A DNA stretch of 64,000 bases from Closterium sp. NIES-65 (lineage: Eukaryota; Streptophyta; Zygnematophyceae; Desmidiales; Closteriaceae), in the NCBI GenBank assembly GCA_948144175.1, contig CANXME010002092.1, positions 310,001 to 374,000 of the forward strand, read 5' to 3'. Below, piece by piece: positions 43,351 to 54,864 of the stretch. A model generated the notes under the pieces. It was not told where the DNA came from and made no database searches. It saw only the letters and a program-made list of their open reading frames with translations. The position numbers and the translations under genes are program-made. Position 1 is the stretch's first letter, and every line of letters begins with the position of its first letter.

Positions 43351-46300
43351 ATGGACACGTCGCTCCTCCTCCCCCGTCCATCACGTCCGTTCACTCCCTC
43401 GCATCCAACGGTCATGAATGCGTCCCGATTTGTGTCGCAGCCGGCGACGTCAGCCTCCCCGTCTCCCCTTTGCGTTGCGCAATTTCCGTGGAGTTCCGCC
43501 AGTGCGCGCACATGTGTTCGCGCGGCGGTAGCGTTGTCAGGGAGAATTCCGCCGCGAGAACCGGCGGATTCAGCGCACACCGGGGGGAGTGGGGGGCGCG
43601 GAAGTGTAGCGGCGGCGTCGCTGAAGCGCCCGCCAGTGGGGCTGGGGGCGGAAGGCGCACTGGCGGAGGAGGTTGCGGCGGAGGCGGTGGAGGATTTGCT
43701 GGGGGAAGGGGAGTCGGAAGGGGAAGAGGGAGCGAGCGCGGCGGTTGCTGACGCGGCAGGGTCTGAATCCGACGTGGACCGACCCGTGGTGGAAACGCGG
43801 TGAGTGAGGGATGAACGTGTTGAATCCGGGATGAGAAAGCAAGTGAGGGAGTGAGCGACTGAGGAAGTGAGTGAGGTGGTTAGGAAATCGATGGAGTGGT
43901 GAGGGTCCTTTTGAGGCGCCTCGAGTGGTGAGGGTGTTCACGTCATCAAGCTCTTCACCCTTCCTCCCCTCCTCCCCTTCCAAATCACCCCCAGCACATG
44001 GCTGTGGGCGCCTTCCCTCCCCCTTCCTCTCCCTTTGCCCCCTACCCCTCCTCCTCTCTTCCCCCTTCACCACCTGGCCATTTTATCCGATGCCAGGCAT
44101 CAAGCTCCCGGGGCCCGCCTATTCTCGTTCCCCTCTCCCTCCCTCATCCGCGGATTCGGCGCCAGCAGCGACCACTGGCGGCACACGCTGCGAGCGCTGG
44201 GCGCATACTCTCTTTCCCATTCCCATTCCCATTCCCTTCCCTTCCTCCTTGTTCTTTGCCCAAACCCTCAGCACGTGGCAGTGGCGCGGCCACACAATAA
44301 GGTACCAGCAGTCCGGTTCCCAGGGCCCTCCAGTCCTCCTCATCCACGGATTCGGCGCCAGCAGCGACCACTGGCGGCACACGCTTAAAGCCCTGGGCGC
44401 ATCGGGGCACCGCGTGTTTGCGATTGATTTGCTCGGGTATGGCTACTCGGATAAACCCACTCCTAGCTACCGGATTAAGAATGGACAAGGGAGGCAGGAG
44501 GAGCAGCAGAAAGAGCAGGGGGGTGGTGTCGCTGCTGCTGCTGCTGCTGGTGTGAGTGGTGGCGAGTCAGAGTACACGTTTGAGAACTGGGGGCAGCAGG
44601 CCGTTGACTTCATTGACCAGGTGGTGGGCGAGGAGGCGTTTATTGTCACCAACTCCGTGGGAGGTGAGTCAGTGAATGGATGGGAAAGTTGGCTTTATTG
44701 ACTCACTTGAGTTGACTTCATTGACCAGGTGGTGGGCAGGGAGGCTTTCATTGTGACCAATTCCGTGGGAGGTGAGTGAGTGAGTGAGTGCGTGAGTGAG
44801 TGGGGGAATGAGGGTATGAACGAGTGGTTGGGAGGTGAGTGGACGGGTTGATGTGTGAGTGAGTGAGTGAGTAGTGTGTGGGTGGACATGCAACCATCCT
44901 AGCACATTCTCCACTTCTCTTCCCTTGGCACTCCCCACTCCCTCTCTCCTTCCTCCCCATCCCCACGAGTGGTGGCACTGCAACCAGCACCCAGCCACCC
45001 CTAAAAAATCCGCGCTCTCCGCCTTCTCAACATCTCTCTCAACAACCTCCACATTTCAACACAGCCCTTCCTCGCCCTCCTCCAATCCACCCTCCGTTCC
45101 CTTGGGAGTTTCACCCGTGGCCTCTCCAATCCCCTTTCTCTTTCCCACTCGTTTTCCCTTCTCCCTTCTCCTTTCCCCTCCTGCCACATTCCCACTTCCC
45201 CCCATTTCATCCCCAGGAGTGGTGGCACTGCAAGCAGCAGCAACCCATCCCTCCAGCATCCGCGCTCTCCTCCCTCTCAACATCTCCCTCCGGAGCCTCC
45301 ACACCCGCAACCAGCCCTTCATCTCTAGTTGGTTGCATCAATTCCCTCTCTTTCTCCCCTCTCCCTCCCCCTCCCTTCCCATCCCCAGGGGTGGTGGCAC
45401 TGCAAGCAGCAGCCACGCACCCATCCAAAACCCTCGGTCTTCTCCTGCTCAACATCTCCCTCCGAAACCTCCACATTCGAAAGCAGCCCTTCTTTGCCCG
45501 CCCCTTCGTTTCCCTCCTCCAATCCACCCTTCGATCCACCTCCCTCGGAGAGCAATTCTTCGCCTCGGTCGCCACGCCTCGCGCCGTGCGTAACGTGTTA
45601 CGGCAGTGTTACGGCGACCCTGCTACAGTGACGGACGAGCTCGTGGATTTGATTCTCAAGCCCGGGTTGCAGCCAGGGGCGGTGGATGTGTTCCTGGATT
45701 TTATCTGCTACTCGGGCGGCCCGCTGCCAGAGGACTTGCTACCCAAAGTGCAGGTGGGTGTGGGGAAAGTGAGGTTCGATTTACAGGTGTGAGGCGCGCC
45801 TGAGCTGCCCTCAGAGGTGGCAGTTTTGTTTCTGGGTTTGGTCTGCTACTCGGGTGGCCAGCTGCCAGAGGATCTGCTACCCAAAGTGCAGGTGGGTGAG
45901 CTTGGGGTTCGGCTGTGTGCGGATCTCGAGCCTTGAGCTGTGAAATAATATCCGTACCTGTTCCCTCTGTCTGCTACTCGGACGGGGGGCCCTGCCAGAA
46001 GATCAGCTGCCTAAGTTCAGGTGGGCTTGGGGGAGGCGGGCTTTAAGGAGTTCCCAGGGGTGTGGGCAAAGGCGTGTGAAATTTATCAAGTGGTGTGTGA
46101 CATCTCAAAACACTTTAATTTCACGGAGAGAGGGGACTTCCCTTGTGTAATGGGCTTTGAAGAGTTCCCAGGGGTGTGGGCCAAAGCAACCACTTGGATC
46201 AGTGGGGCACGCGTGGACAAGGGAATGGGGTACACTGTACGCTGTAAGGCCTCGCTCTTACAATGCTCTATCCCCACGCTCCCGTTTCCCCTCTGTCCCT

Positions 46301-46643
46301 CCTACTCCCTCCCTTCCCCCATTCCAGTGCCCAGTGCTGTTCAGGTGGGGCCAGGCAGACCCATGGGAGCCAGTGGAGCAAGGCAGAAAGCTTCGAGGCT
46401 CTCCTCTCTCATCTCACAATACTCCACCCCCTCCTTCCCTCTCTCCCCCTTCTCCAGTGCCCTGTGCTGTTCGGTTGGGGCCAGGCAGACCCCTGGGAGC
46501 CAGTGGAGCAAGGCAGGACACTCAAGGATTTCCCCTGTGTGGTTGGTTTTGAGGAGTTCCCAGGGGTGGGTCATTGCCCTCAGGACGAAGCTCCGCACCT
46601 AGTCAACCCCCTTATAGAGCGGTTTATTTCCCAGCAAATCTAG
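43351..46643 (+). CDS. alpha/beta hydrolase, plastid pheophytinase-like family (463 aa model)
   Basis: Four exons join in frame: 43351-43799, 44272-44663, 45389-45753, 46458-46643. Exon 1 starts MDTSLLLPRPSRPFTP and is Ser/Thr/Ala-rich then acidic, fitting a chloroplast transit peptide. Exon 2 has WQWRGHTIRYQQSG, VLLIHGFGASSDHW (oxyanion HGFG), VFAIDLLGYGYSDKP and ends in FIVTNSVGG, the nucleophile elbow with Ser. Exon 3 begins VVALQAA and has LLNISLRNLHIRKQPF and FICYSGGPLPEDLLPKVQ. Exon 4 has FGWGQADPWEPVEQGR (acid Asp) and VGHCPQDEAPHLVNPL (His). The triad is complete. The closest match I recall is the plant plastid hydrolase group near pheophytinase (At4g36530-type); the substrate is unknown, perhaps a chlorophyll or lipid ester. 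A 60-residue linker with an Ala run (about 44490-44570) is unusual. Most exons have partial tandem duplicates. Confidence 0.85.
43894..43935. repeat. 13-bp perfect duplication split by GAG-GCGC-CTC palindrome
   Basis: GAGTGGTGAGGGT at 43894-43906 and 43923-43935 (13/13), spacer CCTTTTGAGGCGCCTC. It lies in hydrolase intron 1. Confidence 0.9.
44085..44212 (+). repeat. decayed duplicate of the start of hydrolase exon 2
   Basis: Encodes, with a frameshift, IRCQASSSRGPPILV followed by RGFGASSDHWRHTLRALGA, a copy of the exon 2 oxyanion region (44338-44404). Confidence 0.85.
44700..44775 (+). repeat. duplicate of hydrolase exon 2 end (nucleophile elbow)
   Basis: VDFIDQVVGREAFIVTNSVG and the GT donor are repeated at about 44711-44775, after the first copy ends at 44663. 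The junction carries ACTCACTTGAGT (44700-44711), an inverted-order relative of the palindrome arms. Confidence 0.8.
44965..45325 (+). repeat. two duplicates of the start of hydrolase exon 3
   Basis: Copy 1 (about 44967-45066) has a stop and reads VVALQPAPSHP then LNISLNNLHI-like text. Copy 2 (about 45218-45325) is open, with a CAG acceptor: VVALQAAATHPSSIRALLPL then NISLRSLHTRNQPF. The full exon begins at 45389. Confidence 0.85.
45775..46195 (+). repeat. duplicates of hydrolase exon 3 end and exon 4 middle
   Basis: CYSGGQLPEDLLPKVQ (about 45848-45890) and a weaker CYSDGGPCQKIS block (about 45972-46015) copy the end of exon 3. GFKEFPGVWAKA (about 46040) and DFPCVMGFEEFPGVWAKA (about 46135-46190) copy part of exon 4. 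A GTGAGGCGCGCCTGAG palindrome-like sequence (45789-45804) and GACATCTCAAAACA (46108) sit at junctions. Confidence 0.8.
46328..46400 (+). repeat. duplicate of hydrolase exon 4 start
   Basis: CAG then CPVLFRWGQADPWEPVEQGR, matching exon 4 (from 46458) with Gly-to-Arg. The full exon keeps the open end. Confidence 0.88.
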
Positions 46644-46930
46644 CTAGGTAAAGACAAAGACAAGTCTATCCTTCAAACCAGTGACCGCTATTTTTGCATA
46701 TGCTTACGCTGCAATTGCAATGCCTATCAATAGATCAACTATTCCGTTAGTACATTTTCACGGTTACAGAACATATACATAGAAATTGACTAAACTAACA
46801 AGGTGCGACACTCTCAAATCAACAGATATAGCACAAGCTGAAATGAGTTGCGCAGAATGTACCATACGTCTTGGACTTGGTAACTACCAACGTAGACATT
46901 ACTAAGCCCGCTTATTTTGAGAGATCGGTG

Positions 46931-48290
46931 CTAGCATCGTGGCCTAGAGATTAGCTGGGCTGGAAAGCCCCGGAAAAACTGCCCACGAATCGCCCCCTCT
47001 GGGTACATGTCGGTAGCGATTGTCGCGTAGTACTTGCCTGGATTCCGGTCAATCATCTTCACCATCTTGTAAACGGATATGCCTGTACCGGGAATGATGA
47101 CACTAGGCGCGCGCTTGAACACGCGCTTCAATTCCAACTGATCCTCGTTTCGTTGCGTCCACGTGCCCGCAATGTTCCACACCACGGCACCGTTCACGCC
47201 ACGTCTCCCGAGGTTAATGGATTGGTTGAGAGGCGGCATAGGGAGCGAGAGCTCGTGCGTGTTGTAACTGATATGGACGTCCAACCCGCCTTGATACCTG
47301 CGGAAGGCCACGAACGAAAGCCGCAGGAGAGCCCGCGAGTACGGGGAGGAAAACCGGGAATGTGTTGGAAGAGTGGCACGGAGGGCGACTTTGAGAATTC
47401 CAAAAAAAAAACCTGGAAATGGTCGAGGAGCTAGCACTGGGAGAGGAACGGGGAAGACAGATTCGGTAGGATGAAGTTCGTACGAGGCGCGGTGCAGACG
47501 TCAGTTTTGGTATTTAGAGTACCAAAAGAAGGCGTGGTAGAAAAGATCGCCAGTTGTTTCGGAGAAAACCAAAGAAGTCGCGGTATCTAGTTGCATATGT
47601 ATTGAGAAGACCAAAACTTTTGAAACATCTCAAAACTTGTTCGAGTTCTGGATGTGACTGTATAATGTGATTCTAAATGCCTTCTTACTTGTAGACGTAG
47701 ATGTTGAGATCGCCATGACCGCCGAGATCCCCGCCGAGCGACGAGCTGATAACGCCATTGTCCTTCAGGTCCACCCGCAAGCTACCTGCGTGTGACAATA
47801 GCCCAGTGTGACAACAAACAAGCGTGCCACAATTAGAGTCAGCAGTGGTGCGGGGGAAAGAATGAAAGCGGAAAGCAGAATGCATGGGACGGATTGCGGA
47901 AGGGGGTGCACGAAATGCATATATGCCGAAATGCGGAAGCCGGAGAGTTACGTGGCAGAGACTTCCTACTCTAAGAGCATAATACTTGGGCTCGGTTCGA
48001 TCTAAAAGGACTCTGAAAGTCGGATGCGTAAGATTGAGGGGTCGGAGAAGCAATCGCAGAGGAAAGAGCATGCATAATGAAAAAAAAAAAAAAAAAAAAT
48101 TCAATCCGAAGCATGGGGAGACGACCAAAAGCCTTTTCGGATTTTAGCATGCCCCAGGGGAGAATGGGCCGGACATACATCTTAAAAGTCCAGGCGGAGG
48201 GGCGACTCGTTCGACGGGTCCGACCCCGTTAAATGCGGAGGCTGCCGCAACGAAGAGAGATAGTAGAAGCAGCAAGCCTGCAGATCAGAG
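46931..48290 (-). CDS. CHRD gene D: secreted CHRD-domain protein, start unresolved
   Basis: Exon 3 (46931-47297) encodes YQGGLDVHISYNTHEL, NGAVVWNIAGTW, KMVKMIDRNPGKYYATIA and PEGAIRGQFFRGFP, ending SRPRC; the CHRD motifs are clear. Exon 2 (47689-47785) encodes SLRVDLKDNGVISSSLGGD and LNIYVYK with GT donor and CAG acceptor. Exon 1 ends at 48179 with APPPGLLRC and a GTATGT donor, after a hydrophobic LLLLSLFVAAASA signal. I find no ATG in that frame before a TGA near 48292, so either an upstream mini-exon spliced at CTGCAG|G provides the start or the gene is damaged. It resembles E, F and G more than A and B (DxYPxGAxRGQFxRGFP). Confidence 0.7.
47390..47404. repeat. decayed palindrome TTTGAGAATTCCAAA near CHRD D exon 3
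   Basis: AATT-centred member of the palindrome family in intron 2 of CHRD D. A second decayed member, TTTTGAAACATCTCAAAA, lies at 47618-47635, with CAAAACTT on both sides. Confidence 0.6.
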
Positions 48291-49399
48291 CACAGTAGCG
48301 AAGAAAGGAATGAAATCGAGGAGCGCAATAACCCCAGACGATAAAAGCGGTGCAATTACATAAACTTTTGGAATCTGCCATGCGGTTGCAATGGCTTATC
48401 AGAGGGCAGTATAAAACCGGTCCCTACTGGCTCGTATATGAGCGCAGAGCAACGGAGCAGTATATAGTGAGTAGAAGAGCGTTGCACAAGAGCGCGCTGC
48501 TATTGGCCTCTCTGCCGTACCTGAAAGGTTGCGACTGAGGTGAAACGCCATTATCTGCGAGGTACCGGCAGCTTATGTGTGTGGTCGAAACAGGTCTAGG
48601 ATGCGTAATGCAGGTTTGGCAGCCTTGGGTAATGCTGTGAGCCTAGTAATTCAAGGATCAGACTGCCGGTAGTTAGTATATAGTGCAGCTTCTTGATTAT
48701 TGAAAGAGCAAGAGAGTAGATTATGGGCACGTCCGCTTGGGCACTTGAGTGTTTTGTAAACCAAGGATGATTGCTGATGTCGGTTCTCTGGAGATATGGA
48801 GGTGGGAGGAGGAAGGCGCAATTTGGCCCAATCCGACTGCCATGCCTTCCCCATTCTTCACCCAAGCACATTCGAAGCGAATTCGCGCCAGTTCGTTCCG
48901 ACGCGACGCGACACGATTGTTGCACCCCAATGTGCGAGACTCCCAGCTCAGAAAAAAGTCACGCACGTCGCTGTGTTCTGCGACCACCAGAGTTAGCTGC
49001 GAGCAGTGTTTGTCGGCACGCATGTTGAAACCCGCTGGCGAAAGTCAGTCGACATTCGCATTTACTGTACTGTGCGAATAACCCTGTCGGCGGTGTTCGT
49101 CACTGTACACATACTACAGTAAAAGCGTCAGTGCTTCGCTGAAAAGCAATCACAGAAGTGGGTGACGTGTCACTCGACTGACCAGCGCTTATCAGCGCTA
49201 GTGCATACAGCTCTTGTTGCAAAGCACGCAAAAATGCTAAAATGCTATGAGTATTCAGCTAATCAGCACCTGATACAATGATAGTCAACATTAAGGTAGA
49301 AACAATGATAGTCAACATTGGTTAACGAGCATTATTACAAATGTGGGATAAATAAACCCCGCACTTAGGAAAATCCACCTCTCCAGACTAGGAGCCTCT
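48291..49399. other. intergenic, no gene recognised
   Basis: Promoter side of CHRD D and 3' side of CHRD E. CAATGATAGTCAACATT is repeated at about 49276-49292 and 49303-49319. No domain seen. Confidence 0.5.
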
Positions 49400-50552
49400 C
49401 TAACAAACTCGGCGGTTCACCAGCAGCTTCGGAAAATGACGTGAAAACTGCCCTCGAATAGCTCCCTCCGGAAAGGCGTCAGTGGTCACAGTTGCATAGT
49501 ACATCTTAGGCATTCGGTCTATCATCTTCACCATCTTATATACGCTTTTGTACGCGCCAAGAGGTCGCTTTCCTTTTGCTTGCGTAAACCATGAGTCGAG
49601 TTGCATCTGGGTGTCGCTCTGCGGCACCCACGTCCCCGTGACGTTCCACAGCCATCCGCCGTTGAGTCCCTTGGGCCCGAAATTGATGGTCTGATTTAGA
49701 GGCTTCGCGTTGGCGTCAAGGCCGTAGGAGAAGAGGATCACTCGCACGTTGATATGGTTCCTGAAGCTGCATTGTGGGAGAAGACAAAAGCAAACCAGGG
49801 CAAACCACGGTGGCATTAAATCGGTCGAAGACCTCAACTTGCTGGTTAGCGGGTTTTGACGCGAAGTGGAAAGATGGTTCCAGGTACTGGAAAGAAGCAC
49901 TACAGTTTAGTACACAGTAGTGCTTGGTATCCGTAGCTGTACCCGCGTGGGATAATAACAACTCGATTCCAAATGTGACTTCAAACACACTGGGAGTTGG
50001 GACCCGTACCTGTACACGTAGATATCGAGCGTGCCTTGCGAGTTAGCCGCTCCCTTAGTTCCAACGACGCCGTTTGCTGCCAGATTCGCACGCAGTATAC
50101 CTGCATATGGGATAGAATAAATAGCGAGGCAGGTAGAGAAGTCGTTTCCTATCAATAAGGATTTTTAAAATTTGCCTAGCGTGCTAAGAAGAATTCAGAA
50201 ACGTCCTGCAAGAGAACATATCTATACCACATGACTGCCAGAGAAAATAATGTAGGAGTCGTTCCCCGCCGGAACGGATGTTGATGGTGCTTGTCTAAGC
50301 GGTGTATGTGCCGCTGAAAACAGTGCGTTCCTGCCATGATAAGGTCTTGCTTCAGAGGACAACAATGATTAAGGAAGCCTCACATCTCAATGTTCCAGGG
50401 AACGTGTTGCCTCTTGCGAACGGGCCCATCGCGCGAGCTGTGCTGGCGACGCCCATCGCCAACAGGCAAACAAGCACAATCTCTGCGGAGAAACGCAACG
50501 GAGCAGGAGGGAGAAGAAATGTGCTGTCGAAAAGCCGGGAGATGCAAAACAA
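49400..50552 (-). CDS. CHRD gene E: secreted CHRD-domain protein (208 aa)
   Basis: Exon 1 (50384-50552) starts MFCISRLFDSTFLLPP, has the hydrophobic IVLVCLLAMGVASTARA signal, and ends FPGTLRC at a GTGAGG donor. Exon 2 (50010-50100) encodes ILRANLAANGVVGTKGAANS and LDIYVYR. Exon 3 (49400-49766) encodes NHINVRVILFSYGLD, NGGWLWNVTGTW, KMVKMIDRMPKMYYATVT and PEGAIRGQFSRHFP, ending NRRVC. Lengths 169+91+367 keep the frame and all borders are GT-AG. A second Met in the signal (MGVASTARA) is too late to be the main start. Head-to-head with gene F across about 1 kb, so the two may share a promoter region. Function unknown; export is predicted from the signal. Confidence 0.8.
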
Positions 50553-51576
50553 CGAGGAGCTTCATCTGTTGTCCAACAACTGCTTACCTAAGCTTGACAG
50601 AGCATTCCGGGCCATTGGCTTCATCCGAGGGGTTTGTATCACGCCGATTCAATTTCAACTATCGCTGGGATCGGCTCTAAGATATCAGAGTTGCTTGACG
50701 TGAGGGTATTGGAAATCAATCCACAATGCTTGCACCTCTTTCGGGTGCAACAGACTTTCGATAAATCGCGCCTGCTGTGACTTACAGAAGTCACTTTCAA
50801 CCTTGTGCCTTAGGGATTTGGATTCTGTTGAATTGGGTTTCTTTCAAGAATTTGGGAATCGAGCCGCGCGGTGGCCCTGCTCGGGATGCTTCTTTCCCAG
50901 GGCGGGAAGCGAAGCCCTCGAATTCGCGATGATGCTCGCTTTTCGCACTTGTCGCACGAATGTGCTGAGTGCTGGAAGTACATCACTACGGGCTGACGGC
51001 TGTCAGCGATTGTTCGTTATGGAATACTGCTTTACAATGTGTGGGCCTGATAGTACAGCTGTAAGGACTACCGTACATTTGACGACGACTGCCGTTGCAC
51101 AGTGCTCGCCGTCGGAACTGGAGGCGAAGCATCACCGCCACTCCGGGCGGTGCGCGGAAAATCCGAGACCGAGTATCGAGCCGCAAATGTCTAGTACGTG
51201 CACGAAAATACCAAACCGCGATTTCAATCTCAACTCCACGCATTGGATTTTTTCCATCCCTCCTCACAACACCCCTCGCTTCCATTCCCTCCCTACCCTC
51301 CTTCCACCAGAAGATGCGTCTCCCATGTATAACCTAACGCGCTTCCGCGTGAGGGTGGGGACGAAGGAGAGGAGAAACCAGTGGGGCGCCGCGAACATCT
51401 GTTGGCATGTCTCTGCCTCCTCGAGCGTGCTGCTCATAAATACATCCAACGTCAATTCTTAAATTTCAGCGGCACAAACTTGGTCATAAAGCGATCGACT
51501 CCAGAGACACTTTTTGCCTCCATCATATTTTCCGTCTGACCCCCGAACTAAGTAGCTCGTGCAACTATCGTCCATC
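50553..51576. promoter_or_regulatory. divergent intergenic region between CHRD E and CHRD F
   Basis: Both starts point away from this 1-kb interval, so it should hold both promoters. I cannot place a TATA box or other element with confidence. A 219-codon frame on the plus strand (50803-51462) has no recognisable domain and I do not call it. Confidence 0.5.
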
Positions 51577-53076
51577 ATGGCGTGGGCAAGACAAGCGGCG
51601 TCCAGAAGCTTCCTACTGTTTTTTCTCGTCGTCGCCCTCGCTACCTGCGGTGACGCGAGAATTTTCCGGCAGCCCGTCCTCGGCCGACTGCTTCCGTTCC
51701 CGGGAAGGCTACGATGTGAGTCCGCATGTCGCGCAGTGAATCCAGTGGCCGGGCTAAAAGGGTGAAGCTAAGATGGAGCCCGCATTCTTAATCATACAGC
51801 GCCTTAAAGCGCTTCTCAGGGAAGACTTTTCCTTAAGCTCCCGCCGTCAGACTTATCGTCTAGACTAAAACCATGCGCATGCTTCTGTGTGTACTACGTC
51901 GCTCGAACGCGCTAGTTACATCCAAAATGTGGCGACCGCTCAATGTCTTTTGTGTGACATTCTTGCCCGCAACGAAAAAGTTCGAAAGGCGAACACCCGG
52001 CACTACCTGAAGTCGTAAATATTGAGAATGAATTGGAAGCCATCTTGACTTTTGAGTTGACTCAAAAGTCACCTCGAGAATGGATTGGAAGCCGTCTACG
52101 GACATCGTCAATGCCGCTGTCTGCCTTTGGTCAACTATAACAACACTCCCTAACGTCCCCACTTTCGTGTCTCCGCCTCTTCCTACTGCGTGCCTTTCAG
52201 GTGTGCTGCGCGCCGATTTGAGCTCCAACGAGGTGCTGAGCTCGACACTGGGAGGCGATGCGGGCGCCAATGCCGATCTATGGATCCGTTTGTACTGGTA
52301 AGCTGCGCTGCCCTTATCGAGTGATTCCTTTATCTAGTGGGCTTATCTAGTGCTTCGCTTACTTAGCGCTTCGCTTACCGAGCGCTTCGCGTACCGAGTG
52401 TGTCGTTCATCGGGTGATTATACTATCTGGCTCAGTGTCCTCGTGTGTTGGTGAGCATGACTGACCTCGTTTGACTTTGGGGTGCACAGATATGCATATA
52501 TAATTGCCTTCGACAAGTAATAACAGCAATATGCGCTCCCGCACTCCATCGCCCTCTTCACCCTCTCGTCTACCCTTCTTTTCCTTACTCTCGCTCGTCG
52601 TTTCCCTTTTCCCCACTGTCACGCTCGCTTATTGTTCTCCCCCTTATCTCCTCGCCTTCGCCTTCCCACTTACTCCTAACCCTTTTCTGGTTCAACAAAT
52701 CTGCAGGTTTCAGAATCAGCTCAACGCGCACGTGCACTTCAACGGTCACGATCTCACAGGGCAGCTTCCCCCCACGAACCAGTCGATCAACCTCGGCTTC
52801 AAGGGCCAGAACGGCCCCGTCGTTTGGAAGATTGAGGGCACGTGGACGGTTCAAAATCCCACACAGATTGAGCTGGATCGTTGGATCATGGGCACGCGGA
52901 GAACGATGGTCCCTGGAACGTCGATGACGTTCCAGCAACTAATCCATAAAATCGACAAGAATCCCACCAAGTTTTACGGCACCATCAGCACAGACAGCTA
53001 CCCGAGTGGCGCCGTTCGCGGTCAGTTCATTCGAGGTTTTCCCAACATGCTCTTGCCCGTCCCACGGTGTAATTAG
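51577..53076 (+). CDS. CHRD gene F: secreted CHRD-domain protein (201 aa)
   Basis: The clearest family member. Exon 1 (51577-51715) starts MAWARQAASRSFLLFF, has signal FLLFFLVVALATCGDA, and ends LLPFPGRLRC at GTGAGT. Exon 2 (52201-52297) encodes VLRADLSSNEVLSSTLGGDA and LWIRLYW. Exon 3 (52707-53076) encodes FQNQLNAHVHFNGHDL, NGPVVWKIEGTW, LIHKIDKNPTKFYGTIS and PSGAVRGQFIRGFP, ending PVPRCN. Lengths 139+97+370 keep the frame. The P-x-G-A-V-R-G-Q and GPVV motifs identify CHRD, a beta-rich extracellular domain first defined in chordin. Intron 1 contains the palindrome/duplication at 52024-52097. No damage seen. Confidence 0.85.
52024..52097. repeat. 22-bp tandem duplication split by a GAG-TTGA-CTC palindrome
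   Basis: Copies 52024-52045 and 52076-52097 agree at 20/22. The 30-nt spacer contains ACTTTTGAGTTGACTCAAAAGT, a palindrome except for one central pair (TTGA instead of TCGA). Confidence 0.9.
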
Positions 53077-54860
53077 AGCTCTGCAGTGGCCGCGCAAGGC
53101 ACGTAAGGCAGGATTCACTCAGCTGTAGCTGACACTGTGAGAATGACTTCCTCTTTTGTAAAAAAGAAGCGTTGGGTTGCGATGAGCTGGTTCAAAATCA
53201 GCGTCCCAGCTAAATGTAGTGCTTAGGTATTGTGTAGGCTCGCCTGACTCTGTGGCCGTTGCTTTCCCCCCGCAAGGCCAAACCTGGCAACTCGGTTTCT
53301 CAGCCGAGGTATGGCGGCAGTAGGGACACTTTTTTGTAAGAAGCTGGATGTAATACCACTGATTTACTTTGTATGGTGGTGTCATTCATTGTGGTCTCAG
53401 CGCATAGTGCTTTGCCCTTTGCCACCAGGCCCTCAAACTTACTGTACATACCACAGATACATTTACCGTAAATGCCACCATACCCTCAGACGGGCAAGTA
53501 ATCAGCAATGTGGATAGAAGTCTGTCTAGAAATGACAGAATCTGCAGAAAAATACGGTATCATTCTTAAAATACACAGGGGGTTCAGCCCCATGCTCAAG
53601 TGGACCTTACCAGTAAATAGGGCAACACAGCAGTACTCTGTATTTTCAGCTCTGCTTGGCACATGGTATCTGTGGGTCCGCTCCTTTCTCACCTCCTTAC
53701 TGCATCTGACATCACTCCTCAAAAAGGCTGGATTGTGTGCATGAATTGTAGGGCACAGCACACTGCACAAAAGCACCCACAAAAGCCATCTTACTTTGGG
53801 ACATCCCTCTTTGTGTCAGCCATATTATTTTTCACGTCAGATCAAAACCATAATAGATGTTTCGAGCTGAAGACAATGGAAAGCCTGTTCTTGATTATTT
53901 CCCAGTAACATGATACCAGAATCTTAGGGTTTATATCTCCTCCTTGAACAGCTGAGTTCTCATGTAGTTCATTGAAGTCAACAAACCTTTTACTCCCCCA
54001 ACCGACTGTGTAAAGCTCCCTTTTACTCCCCAACTGACCGTGTGAAGCTCTTCCCGTTGTACTTTTGCGAAGCGTAACGCTGCGTTACTGGATCTTCGCG
54101 TGCCCCAAATCCACATGTGACGGCCAACGGTTTGGTCATCTGTACATGTCCACATTCGTCCCTTCGCATCCAATAAAATTCGAAAGTGAAGCATCATTCT
54201 CCCAACCGACAATGCGAACGAAATCGAACAAGGGGTTCGCGCGCCTCCCCTCCCTATCTTTTCGCCCACGTCCGAGGCAAGCTGGCGGGTGTGATAACCC
54301 CGATGTGCCTCGCCGTACCCACGTGATATCTTGATTTGTCCGCCAAGTGCGAATCGATCGGGGACTCGATGTTTCCCCCCAAATATCCATCGCGAAATTT
54401 GCGACCGTTTTGGGGCTGGAAAGAACACACAGCTGGCGGCGCCGAGGAACTCCCCTCCCCCACCCAACATCGCTTTTACATCACAGGCCGAAATCCATTT
54501 TCATTTACTCTACTATTTATGTGCTTGAGCGGTTTGTCTAGTGCATCGAATGTTCGTTAGATTTCCAGCACGCACTATTGAAAGAAAGCTGCTCGAGTGA
54601 TCCGCCTCAAACCCAAGCTGCTCGAGTGATCCGCCTCAAACCCAAGCTGCTCGAGCGGTCTCTTCTAACGATGGCTCGTCTACAAGATCTATGCCTCCCT
54701 GGTATTGTTCTTCGAGCAACCATTTCCCGCATCCCATTTCCATATTTGATTTCAATATACCCAAGGCCTAACTCTGCAAGCACCTCCCGTGTCACTCTAA
54801 TGTTCACCTTCTCTTTCGTTTTCCCGCCAATTCTACTTCGTACTCTGATTGGCCGTTTCC
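53077..54860. other. intergenic, no gene recognised; small tandem repeats
   Basis: CCTTTTACTCCCC-AAC-GAC-GTGT-AAGCTC is repeated at about 53986-54018 and 54018-54050. A 29-bp unit beginning AAGCTGCTCGAGTGATCCGC is repeated 2.4 times at 54586-54654 and includes the half-palindrome CGCCTCAAA. No domain seen. Confidence 0.5.
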
Positions 54861-54864
54861 GCCA

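Noticed and set aside
50803..51462. 219-codon plus-strand frame between CHRD E and F
   Set aside because: No recognisable domain and situated where both promoters should be; kept as intergenic.
53931..54470. 179-codon minus-strand frame
   Set aside because: No domain; overlaps a simple tandem repeat and three competing plus-strand frames.
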